Source: a virus. From it: a DNA stretch of 49,206 nucleotides. The translations under genes were made by a program, and so were the position numbers. Position 1 is the stretch's first letter, and the number at the start of each line of letters is the position of its first letter. The notes below the pieces were generated by a model. It did not search any database. It was not told the origin of the DNA and worked only from the letters and a program-made list of their open reading frames with translations. The stretch is from the IMG/VR virus record IMGVR_UViG_3300042350_005031, positions 1 through 49,206 of that record; one strand, written 5' to 3'. Below are positions 1-7,997 of this stretch, piece by piece.

Positions 1-264
1 GACAGCGGGAGCGCCGTCGCCGGGTACAGAGGGAGCGCCGTCGCCGGGTACAGCGGGAGCGCCGTCGCCGGGGACAGAGGGAGCGCCGTCGCCGGGGACA
101 GCGGGAGCGCCGTCGCCGGGGACAGCGGGAGCGCCGTCGCCGGGTACAGCGGGAGCGCCGTCGCCGGGGACAGCGGGAGCGCCGTCGCCGGGTACAGCGG
201 GAGCGCCGTCGCCGGGTACAGAGGGAGCGCCGTCGCCGGGTACAGAGGGAGCGCCGTCGCCGGG
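1..264 (+). repeat. 11 tandem copies of a 24-bp coding repeat
   Basis: Units begin at 1, 25, 49, 73, 97, 121, 145, 169, 193, 217 and 241, and each encodes one octapeptide. Only three base positions vary: the first base of codon 1 (GAC or TAC) and the second-codon AGC/AGA choice. The G-S-A-V-A-G part is identical at the DNA level in all copies. Such near-identity suggests recent expansion or ongoing homogenisation. The array continues beyond the left edge, so its full length is unknown. Confidence 0.97.
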
Positions 265-480
265 CCATACGGCACCCTCTCCATCCTCTACTACGACCGT
301 TCGATCTCGGTCTACCGCCGCAAGATCGCCGAGTGTGACCCAAACGGCCCGATCAAGCCGTGGCGGCGGTACACGCTCTCGGATGCGGGGGAGTGGGTCG
401 AAGGGGCCGAGGTGCCAGAGGGCGAGCGTCCGGCGGCGCTGCTGGCGGCGGCTTACGCCGCGGCGAAGGCGAAGAAGTGA
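1..480 (+). CDS. Octapeptide-repeat protein, C-terminal part (5' end outside window)
   Basis: Frame 1 is open from the first base to TGA at 478-480, giving 159 residues of a longer protein. Residues 1-88 are eleven octapeptides of the form [D/Y]-[S/R]-G-S-A-V-A-G, with no insertion or deletion between copies. A tail of about 70 residues follows, starting P-Y-G-T-L-S-I-L-Y-Y and rich in aromatic and basic residues, ending in an Ala/Lys-rich stretch. This layout (Gly/Ala octapeptide tract, then a G-T-[LI]-S-I tail) resembles uncharacterised phage and bacterial proteins; no activity is known to me. A regular repeat like this could form a beta-solenoid, which is inference. The next gene starts 25 bp downstream with its own ribosome site. 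Confidence 0.75.
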   Translation, partial: DSGSAVAGYRGSAVAGYSGSAVAGDRGSAVAGDSGSAVAGDSGSAVAGYSGSAVAGDSGSAVAGYSGSAVAGYRGSAVAGYRGSAVAGPYGTLSILYYDRSISVYRRKIAECDPNGPIKPWRRYTLSDAGEWVEGAEVPEGERPAALLAAAYAAAKAKK

Positions 481-505
481 GCACTCCGCGGAAACGGAGG
501 ACAGC

Positions 506-798
506 ATGAAAACGGGAATCGCGCCGTCGGTCAAGTCGAAGATCAAGCCGTTCGAGATGGACAAGCGAACGTACCTACCCGGCGCGAGCGTGTCGGCGAA
601 GTGCCCGACCTGCGGCGAGAAGGTGGTGCACGACTTCGACGATCAACCCCTGTCCTACCCGATGGCGAACAAGGCGTTCGACTTGGTGATGTCGCACGAC
701 GTCGAGGGGCCGGAGTACGTTTGCCACGAGTTCAAGGTCCGGATCACGGTGAACGTCTCGGTGTCGCTGACCCCGAAGCGCGTCAAGGCGGCGTTCTA

Positions 799-799
<1 letters not shown>
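506..799 (+). CDS. Small CxxC protein of unknown function
   Basis: A 97-residue protein. The ATG at 506 follows a GGAGG ribosome site at 496-500, which is why it is preferred over upstream in-frame codons. A single C-P-T-C motif near residue 33, followed by G-E-K-V-V-H-D-F, suggests a half zinc site, and a further Cys and His (Y-V-C-H-E-F) lie near residue 74. These four to five ligands could form one zinc-binding module, but I recognise no named family. The stop overlaps the next start (TAATG at 797-801), so it is probably translated together with its neighbour. Confidence 0.75.
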
Positions 800-1370
<571 letters not shown>

Positions 1371-1374
<4 letters not shown>

Positions 1375-2693
1375 ACCCGATCGTCGTCGTCGCCGGGACG
1401 CGCCCCGAGCACCTGAAGGTCGCCGAGGTCATTCGCGAGCTTCGCGGCTGCGGCCGCAAGGTTCGATACGTCTGGACCGGGCAGCACACATCCCCTTCCC
1501 TCGCCGCCGACGTGTTCGCCGCGACCGATGGCCCGTACCCCGACGTGGTCCTGCCGTGGCCGGCGGTCAAGGCGCGGTCAGGCAGATCGCCGAGGGTCGG
1601 CGCTGACAAGCCGCCGCAGTTGGTTTGGGCCGCCGCCCTCTGGTCGGCCTCCGCGATCGAGCCGCACCTCGCCGACGCGGCGCTCGTCCTCGTCCAAGGC
1701 GACACGGCGTCGGCGCTGGCCGGGGCGCTGGCGGCGAAGCGGGTCGGGGGGCTCCCGCTCGCGCACCTCGAAGCTGGGCTGCGGTCCTACGACTGGACGA
1801 TGCCGGAGGAGCACGTTCGGGTGGCGATCGACGCCGAGGCCGACCTGCTCTTGTGTCCCTCGCCGCTCGCCGCCGCGACCTGCCGGATCGAGCGCGCCGC
1901 GCTGACGGCGAAGCGGGGGCGGCGAGGGTCGGCGAGGATCGCCCACGTCGGGCAGACCGGGATCGACTCGCTCGTCCGGGCGGCGACCGCCGACCGCGAC
2001 TGGCCGTCGTTCCGGGCCGGGATCGAGGCCCTGTTTGCGGCCGACGAGGGCCGGTGGGCGCTCGTGACGCTCCACCGGGCGGCGCTGACCGACGACCCGG
2101 CCCTGCTCAGGGCGACCGTCGCGTCGATCGCCGGGGCGTGCGTCGAAGCCGGCTACCGTCCGGTGTGGGCGACCCACCCGAGGGTGACGGGGAACCCCGG
2201 CCACGCGAAGGCGCTGTCGGCGTTCCTCGCGCTCGGCGGCAGGGTGATCGACCCGCTCGGCTACCGTACCCTCGCCGCCCTGCTGCTCGCGCGCGACGGC
2301 CGAGGCGAGGTGTCCGGGTTCGCCGACCGTGCGATCGTCGTCACCGACTCCGGCGGGCTCGCGGAGGACGCGGCGTATGCACGAGTGCCGGTCGTGATCG
2401 TCCGGCCGACGACCGAGCGGCAGGAGCTTCTCGCGGCGTTTCCGTGGCGGGTCGGCATCGCCGCGCCCGGCTGGGACGACTCGGCGATGCGCGGGGCGGT
2501 GAAGGACGCGGTGGCGGCGACGAGGGGCTACGCGCCGATTCCTCCCGAGTACGGATACCGCGACTTCCTCGGCGTCGCCCCCTATCCCTACGCGCCGCCG
2601 CTCGTCGCGAACCTGACCGGCGAACTGTCGGCGTCGGCGACGACGGCCCTCGCGATCTCGGACTACCTGACCGCCGGTTATAAGGCCGACTGA
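1371..2693 (+). CDS. UDP-N-acetylglucosamine 2-epimerase-like protein
   Basis: 440 residues, close to the 370-400 usual for non-hydrolysing WecB/MnaA epimerases. These interconvert UDP-GlcNAc and UDP-ManNAc for surface-glycan synthesis. Recognisable motifs in order: G-T-R-P-E-H-L-K near residue 9, H-L-E-A-G-L-R-S-Y near 132, P-E-E-H-x-R near 145, T-L-H-R near 232, and T-D-S-G-G-L-A-E-D-A with P-T-T-E-R-Q-E near 325-350. These are the nucleotide-sugar binding and active-site blocks of the GT-B-like epimerase fold. The usual P-E-E-x-N-R reads P-E-E-H-V-R here, so activity is not assured. It overlaps its upstream neighbour by ATGA and its downstream neighbour by TGATG. It may supply an amino sugar to the glycan genes farther along; that is inference. 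Confidence 0.85.
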
Positions 2694-3010
2694 TGAAAGA
2701 GCCGAACCCCGTCGCCAACTTCGACCCGTCCTCCACGCTGCTCGTCGAGACGTCGCCCGACCCCGAGAAGGGGGCGAGCACGGCGTTGACGTGCGCCGTC
2801 TGCGACGGGTACACGCCGACGATCTCGTGGCTCGTCACGAAGGAGGACGGCGAGCAGGCGATCGTCGTCCTGATGGCGAGGCCGTCGAGGGCGGGCACGC
2901 AGTTCCGCCAGCCGTGGACATGGCGGCCGGCGTCGACGTTGCTCGCGTTCGCGGCGGTCGGTCTGTGGGTGCTCGTGGGATGCGTGATTCTTGCCGTCGT
3001 GGTACGCTGA
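2693..3010 (+). CDS. Small membrane protein with one C-terminal helix
   Basis: 105 residues. The ATG at 2693 shares its first base with the previous stop (TGATG). Residues 1-75 are soluble, with a C-A-V-C pair near residue 35. Residues about 80-104 form one strongly hydrophobic segment (L-L-A-F-A-A-V-G-L-W-V-L-V-G) ending in a single Arg, so it is predicted to be tail-anchored in the inner membrane. No family is recognised. A -10-like TACGCT lies across its last codons at 3003-3008 and probably drives queE. Confidence 0.7.
   Translation: MKEPNPVANFDPSSTLLVETSPDPEKGASTALTCAVCDGYTPTISWLVTKEDGEQAIVVLMARPSRAGTQFRQPWTWRPASTLLAFAAVGLWVLVGCVILAVVVR
3003..3008 (+). promoter_or_regulatory. Extended -10 promoter upstream of queE
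   Basis: TACGCT preceded by TGG (TGnTAnnnT), overlapping the end of the upstream gene and 25 bp before the queE ATG. The same G-TG-n-TACGCT string recurs before many other genes of this window. No convincing -35 is visible. Confidence 0.5.
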
Positions 3011-3033
3011 CGGCAAGTCGCCCCACGAGGCCA

Positions 3034-3696
3034 ATGCTCCGCGTCAAAGAGGTTTTCGCAACAGTCCAAGGTGAAGGCAGCAACGCGGGCCGGTCTGCGG
3101 TGTTCGTGCGACTGGTTGGCTGCAACCTCTGGTTTGGACTCCAAGGCGGCCGGGCAACCGGGAAGGGCGTCTGCGCCGGATGGTGCGACACGGACTTCGT
3201 CGGCGGTGAGGCGTTCGAGGTCGATGCATTGATCGCGAAGGTTACCGCAACAAACCGGTCGCGCGAGGTTCGACCGCTCGTTGTGATCACGGGTGGCGAG
3301 CCGACGCTGCAACTGGCGAAGCCGGACGGAGAGCGGTTCGTGCTGCGGCTGCTCGTCGAGGGGTTCGACGTCGCGATCGAAACGAACGGGACGGTCGCGG
3401 CCCGCGTGCTGTCGTTGCCGGGCGTTCACGTCTGCGTGTCACCGAAGGCGCTCCGCGACGCTCCGGGGCTCGACCACGTCGTCGTGCGGACCGGGACCGA
3501 GATCAAGATCGTGGCGCCGCAGTGGACCGAAGCCGACGTCGAGGCGATGTCGGCGTGGGGCTTCCGATACCGCTACGTCCAGCCGCTCGACGTGGGCGGT
3601 GGGGCGCTCGGGAACGTCGCCGAGGCCCTCGCGCTGGCCGGGCGGCACGGGTGGCGGGTCGGGCTGCAAACGCACAAGCTGCTGGGGGTTCCGTGA
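3034..3696 (+). CDS. queE: 7-carboxy-7-deazaguanine synthase (QueE), radical SAM
   Basis: 220 residues, normal QueE size. QueE converts 6-carboxytetrahydropterin to 7-carboxy-7-deazaguanine using an iron-sulfur cluster and S-adenosylmethionine. The protein opens V-K-E-V-F-A-T-V-Q-G-E-G, the family hallmark, followed by G-R-S-A-V-F-V-R-L-V-G-C-N-L-W. Cluster cysteines are C30, C47 and C51, then D-T-D-F-V-G; G-G-E-P at 87-90 is the SAM-binding motif. The spacing here is C-x16-C-x3-C, whereas characterised QueE proteins have C-x14-C-x2-C or C-x3-C-x2-C. The ATG at 3034 is chosen because the Q-G-E-G motif starts 12 residues in. The stop overlaps the folE GTG start. It is the first gene of the deazaguanine operon. 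Confidence 0.95.
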   Translation: MLRVKEVFATVQGEGSNAGRSAVFVRLVGCNLWFGLQGGRATGKGVCAGWCDTDFVGGEAFEVDALIAKVTATNRSREVRPLVVITGGEPTLQLAKPDGERFVLRLLVEGFDVAIETNGTVAARVLSLPGVHVCVSPKALRDAPGLDHVVVRTGTEIKIVAPQWTEADVEAMSAWGFRYRYVQPLDVGGGALGNVAEALALAGRHGWRVGLQTHKLLGVP

Positions 3697-4283
3697 CCGA
3701 TCTTGCCGCCGCGTCTGCCGCCGTTCGCGACCTGTTGCGGGCACTCGGGGAGGACCCCGAACGCGAGGGCCTGCTCGACACGCCGATGCGGGTAGCGAAG
3801 GCGTGGGACGAGATTCTGTCGGGTCGGCTGCTCGACCCTGCCGCCGTCCTGAAGACGTCGTCCGGGGCTGACGGGTTCGACGAGGTCGGCGGCTATGACC
3901 AAATGATCGTCGTGTCGAGCATCCCGTTCGCGTCGGTCTGCGAGCACCACATGCTGCCGTTCATCGGGCACGCTGACGTCGGCTACCTTCCGGGTGCGTC
4001 GGGTCGGGTGGTCGGCCTGTCGAAGATTCCACGGCTCGTCGACGCGTTCGCGCGCCGGCTGCAGGTTCAGGAGCGCATGACCCAGCAGGTCGCCGACGCG
4101 CTTCTGACCCACCTCGGCGCGCAGGGCGTCGGCGTTCGGATCACAAGCGAGCACCTCTGCGCCTCTTGCCGTGGCGTCCGCAAGCAGAGCCGGATGGTCA
4201 CGGAGGCGCTGCTCGGCAAGTTTCGCGAGCACGCCGTTCGCGAGGAGTTCTGGCACCTTTCAGACCGAGGACGTACCGCATGA
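3693..4283 (+). CDS. folE: GTP cyclohydrolase I (FolE)
   Basis: 196 residues. FolE opens the guanine ring of GTP to give dihydroneopterin triphosphate, the first step towards preQ0. The zinc and active-site motifs are present: C-E-H-H-M-L-P-F (C83, H86), G-L-S-K-I-P-R at 108-114, Q-E-R-M-T at 126-130, and E-H-L-C-A-S-C-R-G-V with C156 as third zinc ligand; the common Met-Thr-Met of that motif is Ala-Ser-Cys here. The start is a GTG overlapping the queE stop (GTGA at 3693), and the stop overlaps the next ATG. In phages this gene normally sits with queC/D/E to raise preQ0 supply for DNA modification rather than folate. Confidence 0.96.
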   Translation: MTDLAAASAAVRDLLRALGEDPEREGLLDTPMRVAKAWDEILSGRLLDPAAVLKTSSGADGFDEVGGYDQMIVVSSIPFASVCEHHMLPFIGHADVGYLPGASGRVVGLSKIPRLVDAFARRLQVQERMTQQVADALLTHLGAQGVGVRITSEHLCASCRGVRKQSRMVTEALLGKFREHAVREEFWHLSDRGRTA

Positions 4284-4903
4284 GCAAGCCGAAGCCGAAG
4301 GACGGGGAAGTCGCCGCCGAGTGGGTCGAAGCGTCGTCCCTCGTTCCGTGGGAAGGCAACCCGAGGATCAACGACCACGCAGTCGAGAAGGTCGCCGCGT
4401 CGATCGTCGAGTTCGGCTGGGCCGAGGTGATCGTCGCTCGCCGGGCGGACAGTATGGTCATTTCGGGGCACACGCGCCTGAAGGCCGCGCAGAAGCTCGG
4501 CATGACACGAGTCCCGGTTCGGTTCCTCGACGTGGACGACCGGCAAGCGCGCAAGCTGGCACTCGCCGCGAACAAGCTCGGCGAGTTGTCGGTGTGGGAC
4601 AACGACGGGCTCGCAAAGGTGCTTGCCGAGTTGACCGCCGAGTATGGCGACCTCGACCTGACGTTCGACGCCGAGGCGCTCGGCTTCTCGAAGTTGGAGA
4701 TCGACGCGCTGCTCCGGTCGCCCGGCGCGTGGGCGTCCGAAGGCGCGGTCGACCCCGGCTCGATCGGGGACTACGACCCGGCGGCCGAAACGTATGTGAT
4801 CAAGGTGCTCGGGATCAAGGCGGCAGACCGGGACGCGACGCTCGACGCCGTGACCGCCGCGCTCGCCGCCCTTGGGACCGGCTACGTCGCCAAGGCGTTT
4901 TGA
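4280..4903 (+). CDS. ParB/Srx-fold protein coupled to dpdA
   Basis: 207 residues. The N-terminal 110 residues match the ParB/sulfiredoxin-like domain: P-W-x-G-N-P-R-I at 23-30, then V-A-A-S-I-x-E-F-G-W, I-S-G-H-T-R-L-K-A-A at 61-70 (nucleotide-binding box), V-P-V-R-F-L and N-K-L-G-E-L-S-V-W-D. This version is the one often fused or adjacent to DNA methylases in phages. The remainder is acidic and helical, with no methylase or HTH domain visible. Overlaps of ATGA with folE and direct abutment to the dpdA TTG start imply co-translation with the base-exchange machinery. In the bacterial Dpd islands, DpdB is, as I recall, a ParB/DndB-like ATPase needed with DpdA; this gene is a candidate counterpart. 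That is inference. Confidence 0.8.
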   Translation: MSKPKPKDGEVAAEWVEASSLVPWEGNPRINDHAVEKVAASIVEFGWAEVIVARRADSMVISGHTRLKAAQKLGMTRVPVRFLDVDDRQARKLALAANKLGELSVWDNDGLAKVLAELTAEYGDLDLTFDAEALGFSKLEIDALLRSPGAWASEGAVDPGSIGDYDPAAETYVIKVLGIKAADRDATLDAVTAALAALGTGYVAKAF

Positions 4904-5908
4904 TTGACGACGGGGACCGCGAGCTTTGCGACGGACGAACCGGTCGTGATCGACGGGGTTGCCCGTTGTCGGTTCCCGTACCTCGTGAGCTATGCGTACC
5001 TTCGCCAACGACCGGCGGCGCAAATCCGGACAATCCTCGACGACCCGCGTCGGGAGGTGCTGCTCGACTCCGGCGCGTTTACCGCGTTCAATGCGGGCAA
5101 GGCGATCGAGGTCGGCGATTACATCGACTTCCTTCACGAGTGGAAGGACAAGCTGTTCGGGTATTTCCTGCTCGACAAGATTCAAGACCCGGCGGCGACC
5201 GAGGCGAACTGGCAGACCATGCTCGCCGCCGGCCTGTCGCCGATCCCGATCCACGTTTTCGGCGAGGACGGCGCTGCGATGGATCGGTTCTTCGAGCGGT
5301 CGCCTTACGTCGGACTCGGCGGGTTTCGTCGTCCGTCGAGGGGGAAGGCTCCGATCGAGTACGTCAAGCAGAAGATGACGTGGGCCGCCGCGCGGCCGGT
5401 CCACTGGCTCGGGTACACCGACGAAGAAACGCTGCGCGCGTTCCGGCCGTTCTCGTGCGACAGCGCGTCAGCGTGGGCCGCCTCGCAGTTCGGCGTGTGC
5501 CACCTGTACCGCGGGAATGGCAAGTGGTGGGCCGGCGAGCACCACGAGTGGATCAAGGTGTCGGGAGCCGAGGCTCGGTCGCTGCGAGCAACGCTGGTCG
5601 AATACGGGTGTTCACCCGACGCGCTTGACAGTGCCGATTCGTGGCGGTGGCAGAACGCAAGCGAGGCTGAACGCGTGTGCGACACGCGGACGTATGTTCG
5701 GACGTCACGCAATCATGATCAACCGACCCACGTTGCGGCGCACCTCGCGGTTCGTTCGTTCGTTCGGTACATATATGACATTCGTCGCATGTTCGGGACG
5801 CGGGTGTTCCTCGCCTGCACTTGCGACACCCGGTTCGACCGGATCGTCGACTGTGCGTTGGAGGTCGCCCACGCTCGCGGCTGGGATCGACCGTTGGGTG
5901 TGGCGTGA
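4904..5908 (+). CDS. dpdA: DpdA-like DNA deazaguanine transglycosylase
   Basis: 334 residues of the tRNA-guanine transglycosylase superfamily, in the DpdA branch that swaps guanine in DNA for a 7-deazaguanine base. Visible blocks: L-L-D-S-G-A-F-T-A-F with D55 (general-base Asp of the family), D91 and N102 in the segment after G-Y-F-L-L-D, I-P-I-H-V-F-G near 114-120, Y-V-G-L-G-G-F near 135-141 (base-binding glycines), V-H-W-L-G-Y-T near 166-172 and F-S-C-D-S-A-S-A-W with D186 as probable nucleophile. The start is a TTG placed directly after the previous TGA; the conserved fold begins about residue 24, so the exact start is uncertain. The stop overlaps the GTG of a second, broken paralogue. Surrounding queE, folE, queD and queC supply its substrate. 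Confidence 0.88.
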   Translation: MTTGTASFATDEPVVIDGVARCRFPYLVSYAYLRQRPAAQIRTILDDPRREVLLDSGAFTAFNAGKAIEVGDYIDFLHEWKDKLFGYFLLDKIQDPAATEANWQTMLAAGLSPIPIHVFGEDGAAMDRFFERSPYVGLGGFRRPSRGKAPIEYVKQKMTWAAARPVHWLGYTDEETLRAFRPFSCDSASAWAASQFGVCHLYRGNGKWWAGEHHEWIKVSGAEARSLRATLVEYGCSPDALDSADSWRWQNASEAERVCDTRTYVRTSRNHDQPTHVAAHLAVRSFVRYIYDIRRMFGTRVFLACTCDTRFDRIVDCALEVAHARGWDRPLGVA

Positions 5909-6830
5909 CCAAGGTTCCCATCCTTGCGAGCTATGCCTACCTTCGGGAAACTGATCCCGACCGCGTGCGGCAACTCGTTGCAGATCCACGGATTGAGTTC
6001 CTGCTGGATTCTGGCGCGTTTACGGCGTTCAATGTTGGGAAGGCGATCGACTTGCAAGATTACATCGCGTGGGTCCATGCGTGGAAGTCGCACCTGTTCG
6101 GCTACATGGCGCTCGATGTGCTCCAAGACACATGGCGCTCGATGTGCTCCAAGACCCGGTTGCCACGGACGCCAACCAACAGACGATGATGGCGGCGGGC
6201 TTGGTTCCGATTCCTGTTCATGTATTCGGTGACGACGAAGCGAGGATGAACCAACTGTTCAGCTATTCCTCTTGGGTGGCGCTGGGTGGGTTGCGTCGCC
6301 CGCATCGGGGAGCCGCGCCGGACACCTATGTCAAGCTGAAGATGAAGTGGGCGGCCGGCAGGAATGTTCATTGGCTTGGGTATACCGAACAGGCGATGAT
6401 CAAGGGGTTCTCCCCGTATTCTGTGGACTGTGCGTCGTGGACGGCCGGACGCACGTTCGGACAGATGCACGTCTATATGGGGGGGGGAGACATGCTCAAC
6501 TTCGCTGAGCCCGATTGGAGGGCTGGGCGGTTCCGGGCCGGACTTGCGGCAAGCAAAGTCAGGGCGGCTGTGGCGCGACTTGGGATAGACCCCAAGGTGT
6601 TCGACCTGTCAGAAAGCTGGCGGAATCAACACTATGTTCACCGAGTGCAGATGCTCAACGCTCGGTCGTGGATCGCGTACTCGTTGGACGTCAAGAAACA
6701 TCTTGGCACGCGCCTGTTCGTGTCGGTGTTGCCCGACAAGCAAGACGTCGACGCGATCGTGGCCGCCTTGGATTGGGCGTGTGGACCTATCCGTCAACCA
6801 ACGATTGCCGGCCTTAGTGCTGTTGGATAG
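5905..6830 (+). pseudogene. dpdA: Second dpdA paralogue, frameshifted by a 26-bp tandem duplication
   Basis: A GTG at 5905 overlapping the dpdA stop opens a paralogue of the preceding gene: L-L-D-S-G-A-F-T-A-F (D35), then W-K-S-H-L-F-G-Y-M-A-L-D-V-L-Q-D. An exact 26-bp duplication (6104-6129 and 6130-6155) shifts the frame, and the N-terminal piece stops at 6189 after 94 codons. Removing one copy joins V-L-Q-D directly to P-V-A-T-D-A-N-Q-Q-T-M and gives an intact 299-residue protein. The downstream part keeps I-P-V-H-V-F-G, A-L-G-G-L, V-H-W-L-G-Y-T and Y-S-V-D-C-A-S-W. It could restart at ATG 6132, created in frame by the second repeat copy, as 232 residues lacking the first catalytic Asp. 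Codon use is less GC-biased than in neighbours. It could be a pseudogene, a slippage switch, or a sequencing error. Confidence 0.85.
6104..6155 (+). repeat. Exact 26-bp tandem duplication inside dpdA paralogue
   Basis: The unit ACATGGCGCTCGATGTGCTC plus CAAGAC occurs at 6104-6129 and again at 6130-6155 without mismatch. Because 26 is not a multiple of three, it breaks the reading frame. The unit contains an ATG that lies in the upstream frame in copy 1 and in the downstream frame in copy 2. Confidence 0.98.
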
Positions 6831-6836
6831 GGAGTA

Positions 6837-7271
6837 ATGATGAAGCCGACTTGTACCCGCCGCTTGGAGTTCGACGCCGCCCATCGGGTGACGCGCCACG
6901 AGTCGAAGTGTCGCAACCTGCACGGGCACCGGTACGCCGTCGAGATCACGGTCGAGGCCGACGGGCTCGACGAGTGCGGCCGGGTGGTAGACTTCGGCGA
7001 GGTCAAGTCGATCGTCGGGACGTGGATCGACGAGCGGTGGGACCACGGGACGCTCCTGCATCCCGATGACGTCGACCTGCACGCGCTCTGCGATGCCTCC
7101 GGCTGGCGGCACTACACGATGTCGTCTGAGCCGACCGCCGAGAACATCGCCGCCGAACTCGGGCGGGTTGCCGGGGAACTGCTCGCCGGCCGAGGGCTGC
7201 GGATCGTCCGCGTCCGTGTCTACGAAACGCCGAACTGCTGGGCCGACTGGCTCGGCCCGGAGTCCACATGA
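6837..7271 (+). CDS. queD: 6-carboxytetrahydropterin synthase (QueD)
   Basis: 144 residues, the usual size for the QueD/PTPS family. QueD turns dihydroneopterin triphosphate into 6-carboxytetrahydropterin, the QueE substrate. Zinc ligands H16, H29 and H31 are seen in F-D-A-A-H and L-H-G-H, with the catalytic Cys (C25) four residues before H29. D-F-G-E-V-K follows at the expected place, and V-Y-E-T-P-N-C-W-A is the C-terminal catalytic Glu block. Two ATGs are adjacent (6837 and 6840); the AGGGAG site at 6829-6834 has better spacing to the second. The stop region overlaps the queC ATG (ATGA at 7268). Confidence 0.96.
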   Translation: MMKPTCTRRLEFDAAHRVTRHESKCRNLHGHRYAVEITVEADGLDECGRVVDFGEVKSIVGTWIDERWDHGTLLHPDDVDLHALCDASGWRHYTMSSEPTAENIAAELGRVAGELLAGRGLRIVRVRVYETPNCWADWLGPEST

Positions 7272-7951
7272 AAGCCAAGTCGATCGCCGTCGTCCTGTTC
7301 TCGGGGGGGCAGGACAGCACGACGTGCCTGTATTGGGCGCGTGACCGGTTCGAGCGCGTGGTCGCGCTGTCGATCCACTACGGGCAGCGCCACGCCGTCG
7401 AGGTCGAGGCCGCGCGCACCATCGCGGCGGCGGCAGGGGTCGAGCACGAGGTCTTGGAGGTCGGCCGCATCCTGCGCGGGACGTCGCCGCTCGTGTCGGA
7501 CGCGCCCGTCGGGCAGTACGCCTCGGCGAACGACCTGCCGGGGGGCGTCGAGCCGACGTTCGTGCCGGCTCGGAACGCGCTGTTCCTCGTCCTCGCAGCC
7601 AACGTTGCCACGGTGCTCGGGTCGCGCGACCTCGTGACCGGCGTCTGCGAGGCCGACTTCGGGGGCTACCCCGACTGTCGACGCGACTTCATCGACGCGA
7701 TGGAGCGGACGCTCGGGCTCGGGATCGACGGCGACGCCGAGGCGTTCCGCGTCCACACGCCGCTGATGTACCTCACGAAAGCGGACACGGTGAGGCTTGC
7801 GCAGGCGTTGCCGGGCTGCATGGAGGCCCTCGCCGACTCGCACACCTGCTACCGGGGGGAGCGCCCCCCCTGTGGCAAGTGCCACGCCTGCATCATTCGG
7901 GCGCGGGGCTTCGACGAGGTCGGGGTCGTCGACCCGATCTCAGGCCAGTAA
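7268..7951 (+). CDS. queC: 7-cyano-7-deazaguanine synthase (QueC)
   Basis: 227 residues, full length for QueC. It uses ATP and ammonia to turn 7-carboxy-7-deazaguanine into preQ0. The PP-loop S-G-G-Q-D-S-T-T is at residues 12-19, H-Y-G-Q-R-H follows near 38, V-P-A-R-N lies near 100, and the C-terminal zinc site has four cysteines in the segment T-C-Y...C-G-K-C-H-A-C. No glutamine-amidotransferase domain is fused, unlike the Gat-QueC of some phages. It is the last gene of the operon and is followed by a strong hairpin terminator. With FolE, QueD and QueE the preQ0 route is complete. No QueF (preQ0 reductase) is in the window. Confidence 0.97.
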   Translation: MKAKSIAVVLFSGGQDSTTCLYWARDRFERVVALSIHYGQRHAVEVEAARTIAAAAGVEHEVLEVGRILRGTSPLVSDAPVGQYASANDLPGGVEPTFVPARNALFLVLAANVATVLGSRDLVTGVCEADFGGYPDCRRDFIDAMERTLGLGIDGDAEAFRVHTPLMYLTKADTVRLAQALPGCMEALADSHTCYRGERPPCGKCHACIIRARGFDEVGVVDPISGQ

Positions 7952-7959
7952 AACGACAA

Positions 7960-7983
7960 GACGCCGGGACCATTCCCGGCGTC
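7960..7983. terminator. Intrinsic terminator between convergent queC and reverse gene
   Basis: A perfect 10-bp stem GACGCCGGGA / TCCCGGCGTC with a 4-base loop. On the - strand the stem is followed by TTGTCGTTTT, a good terminator for the reverse gene at 7998-8834. On the + strand it would also stop queC transcription, though the U-tract there is poor. Confidence 0.85.
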
Positions 7984-7997
7984 CGTCGGCCGAGGGC

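Noticed and set aside
1-264. Tandem repeats as a CRISPR array or origin iterons
   Set aside because: The units are contiguous with no unique spacers and code in one frame for octapeptides continuous with a normal C-terminus.
3034-7951. The que genes as a pathway for tRNA queuosine only
   Set aside because: No bacterial-type Tgt, QueA or QueG is present, and the transglycosylase resembles the DpdA branch acting on DNA; tRNA use cannot be excluded but is less likely.
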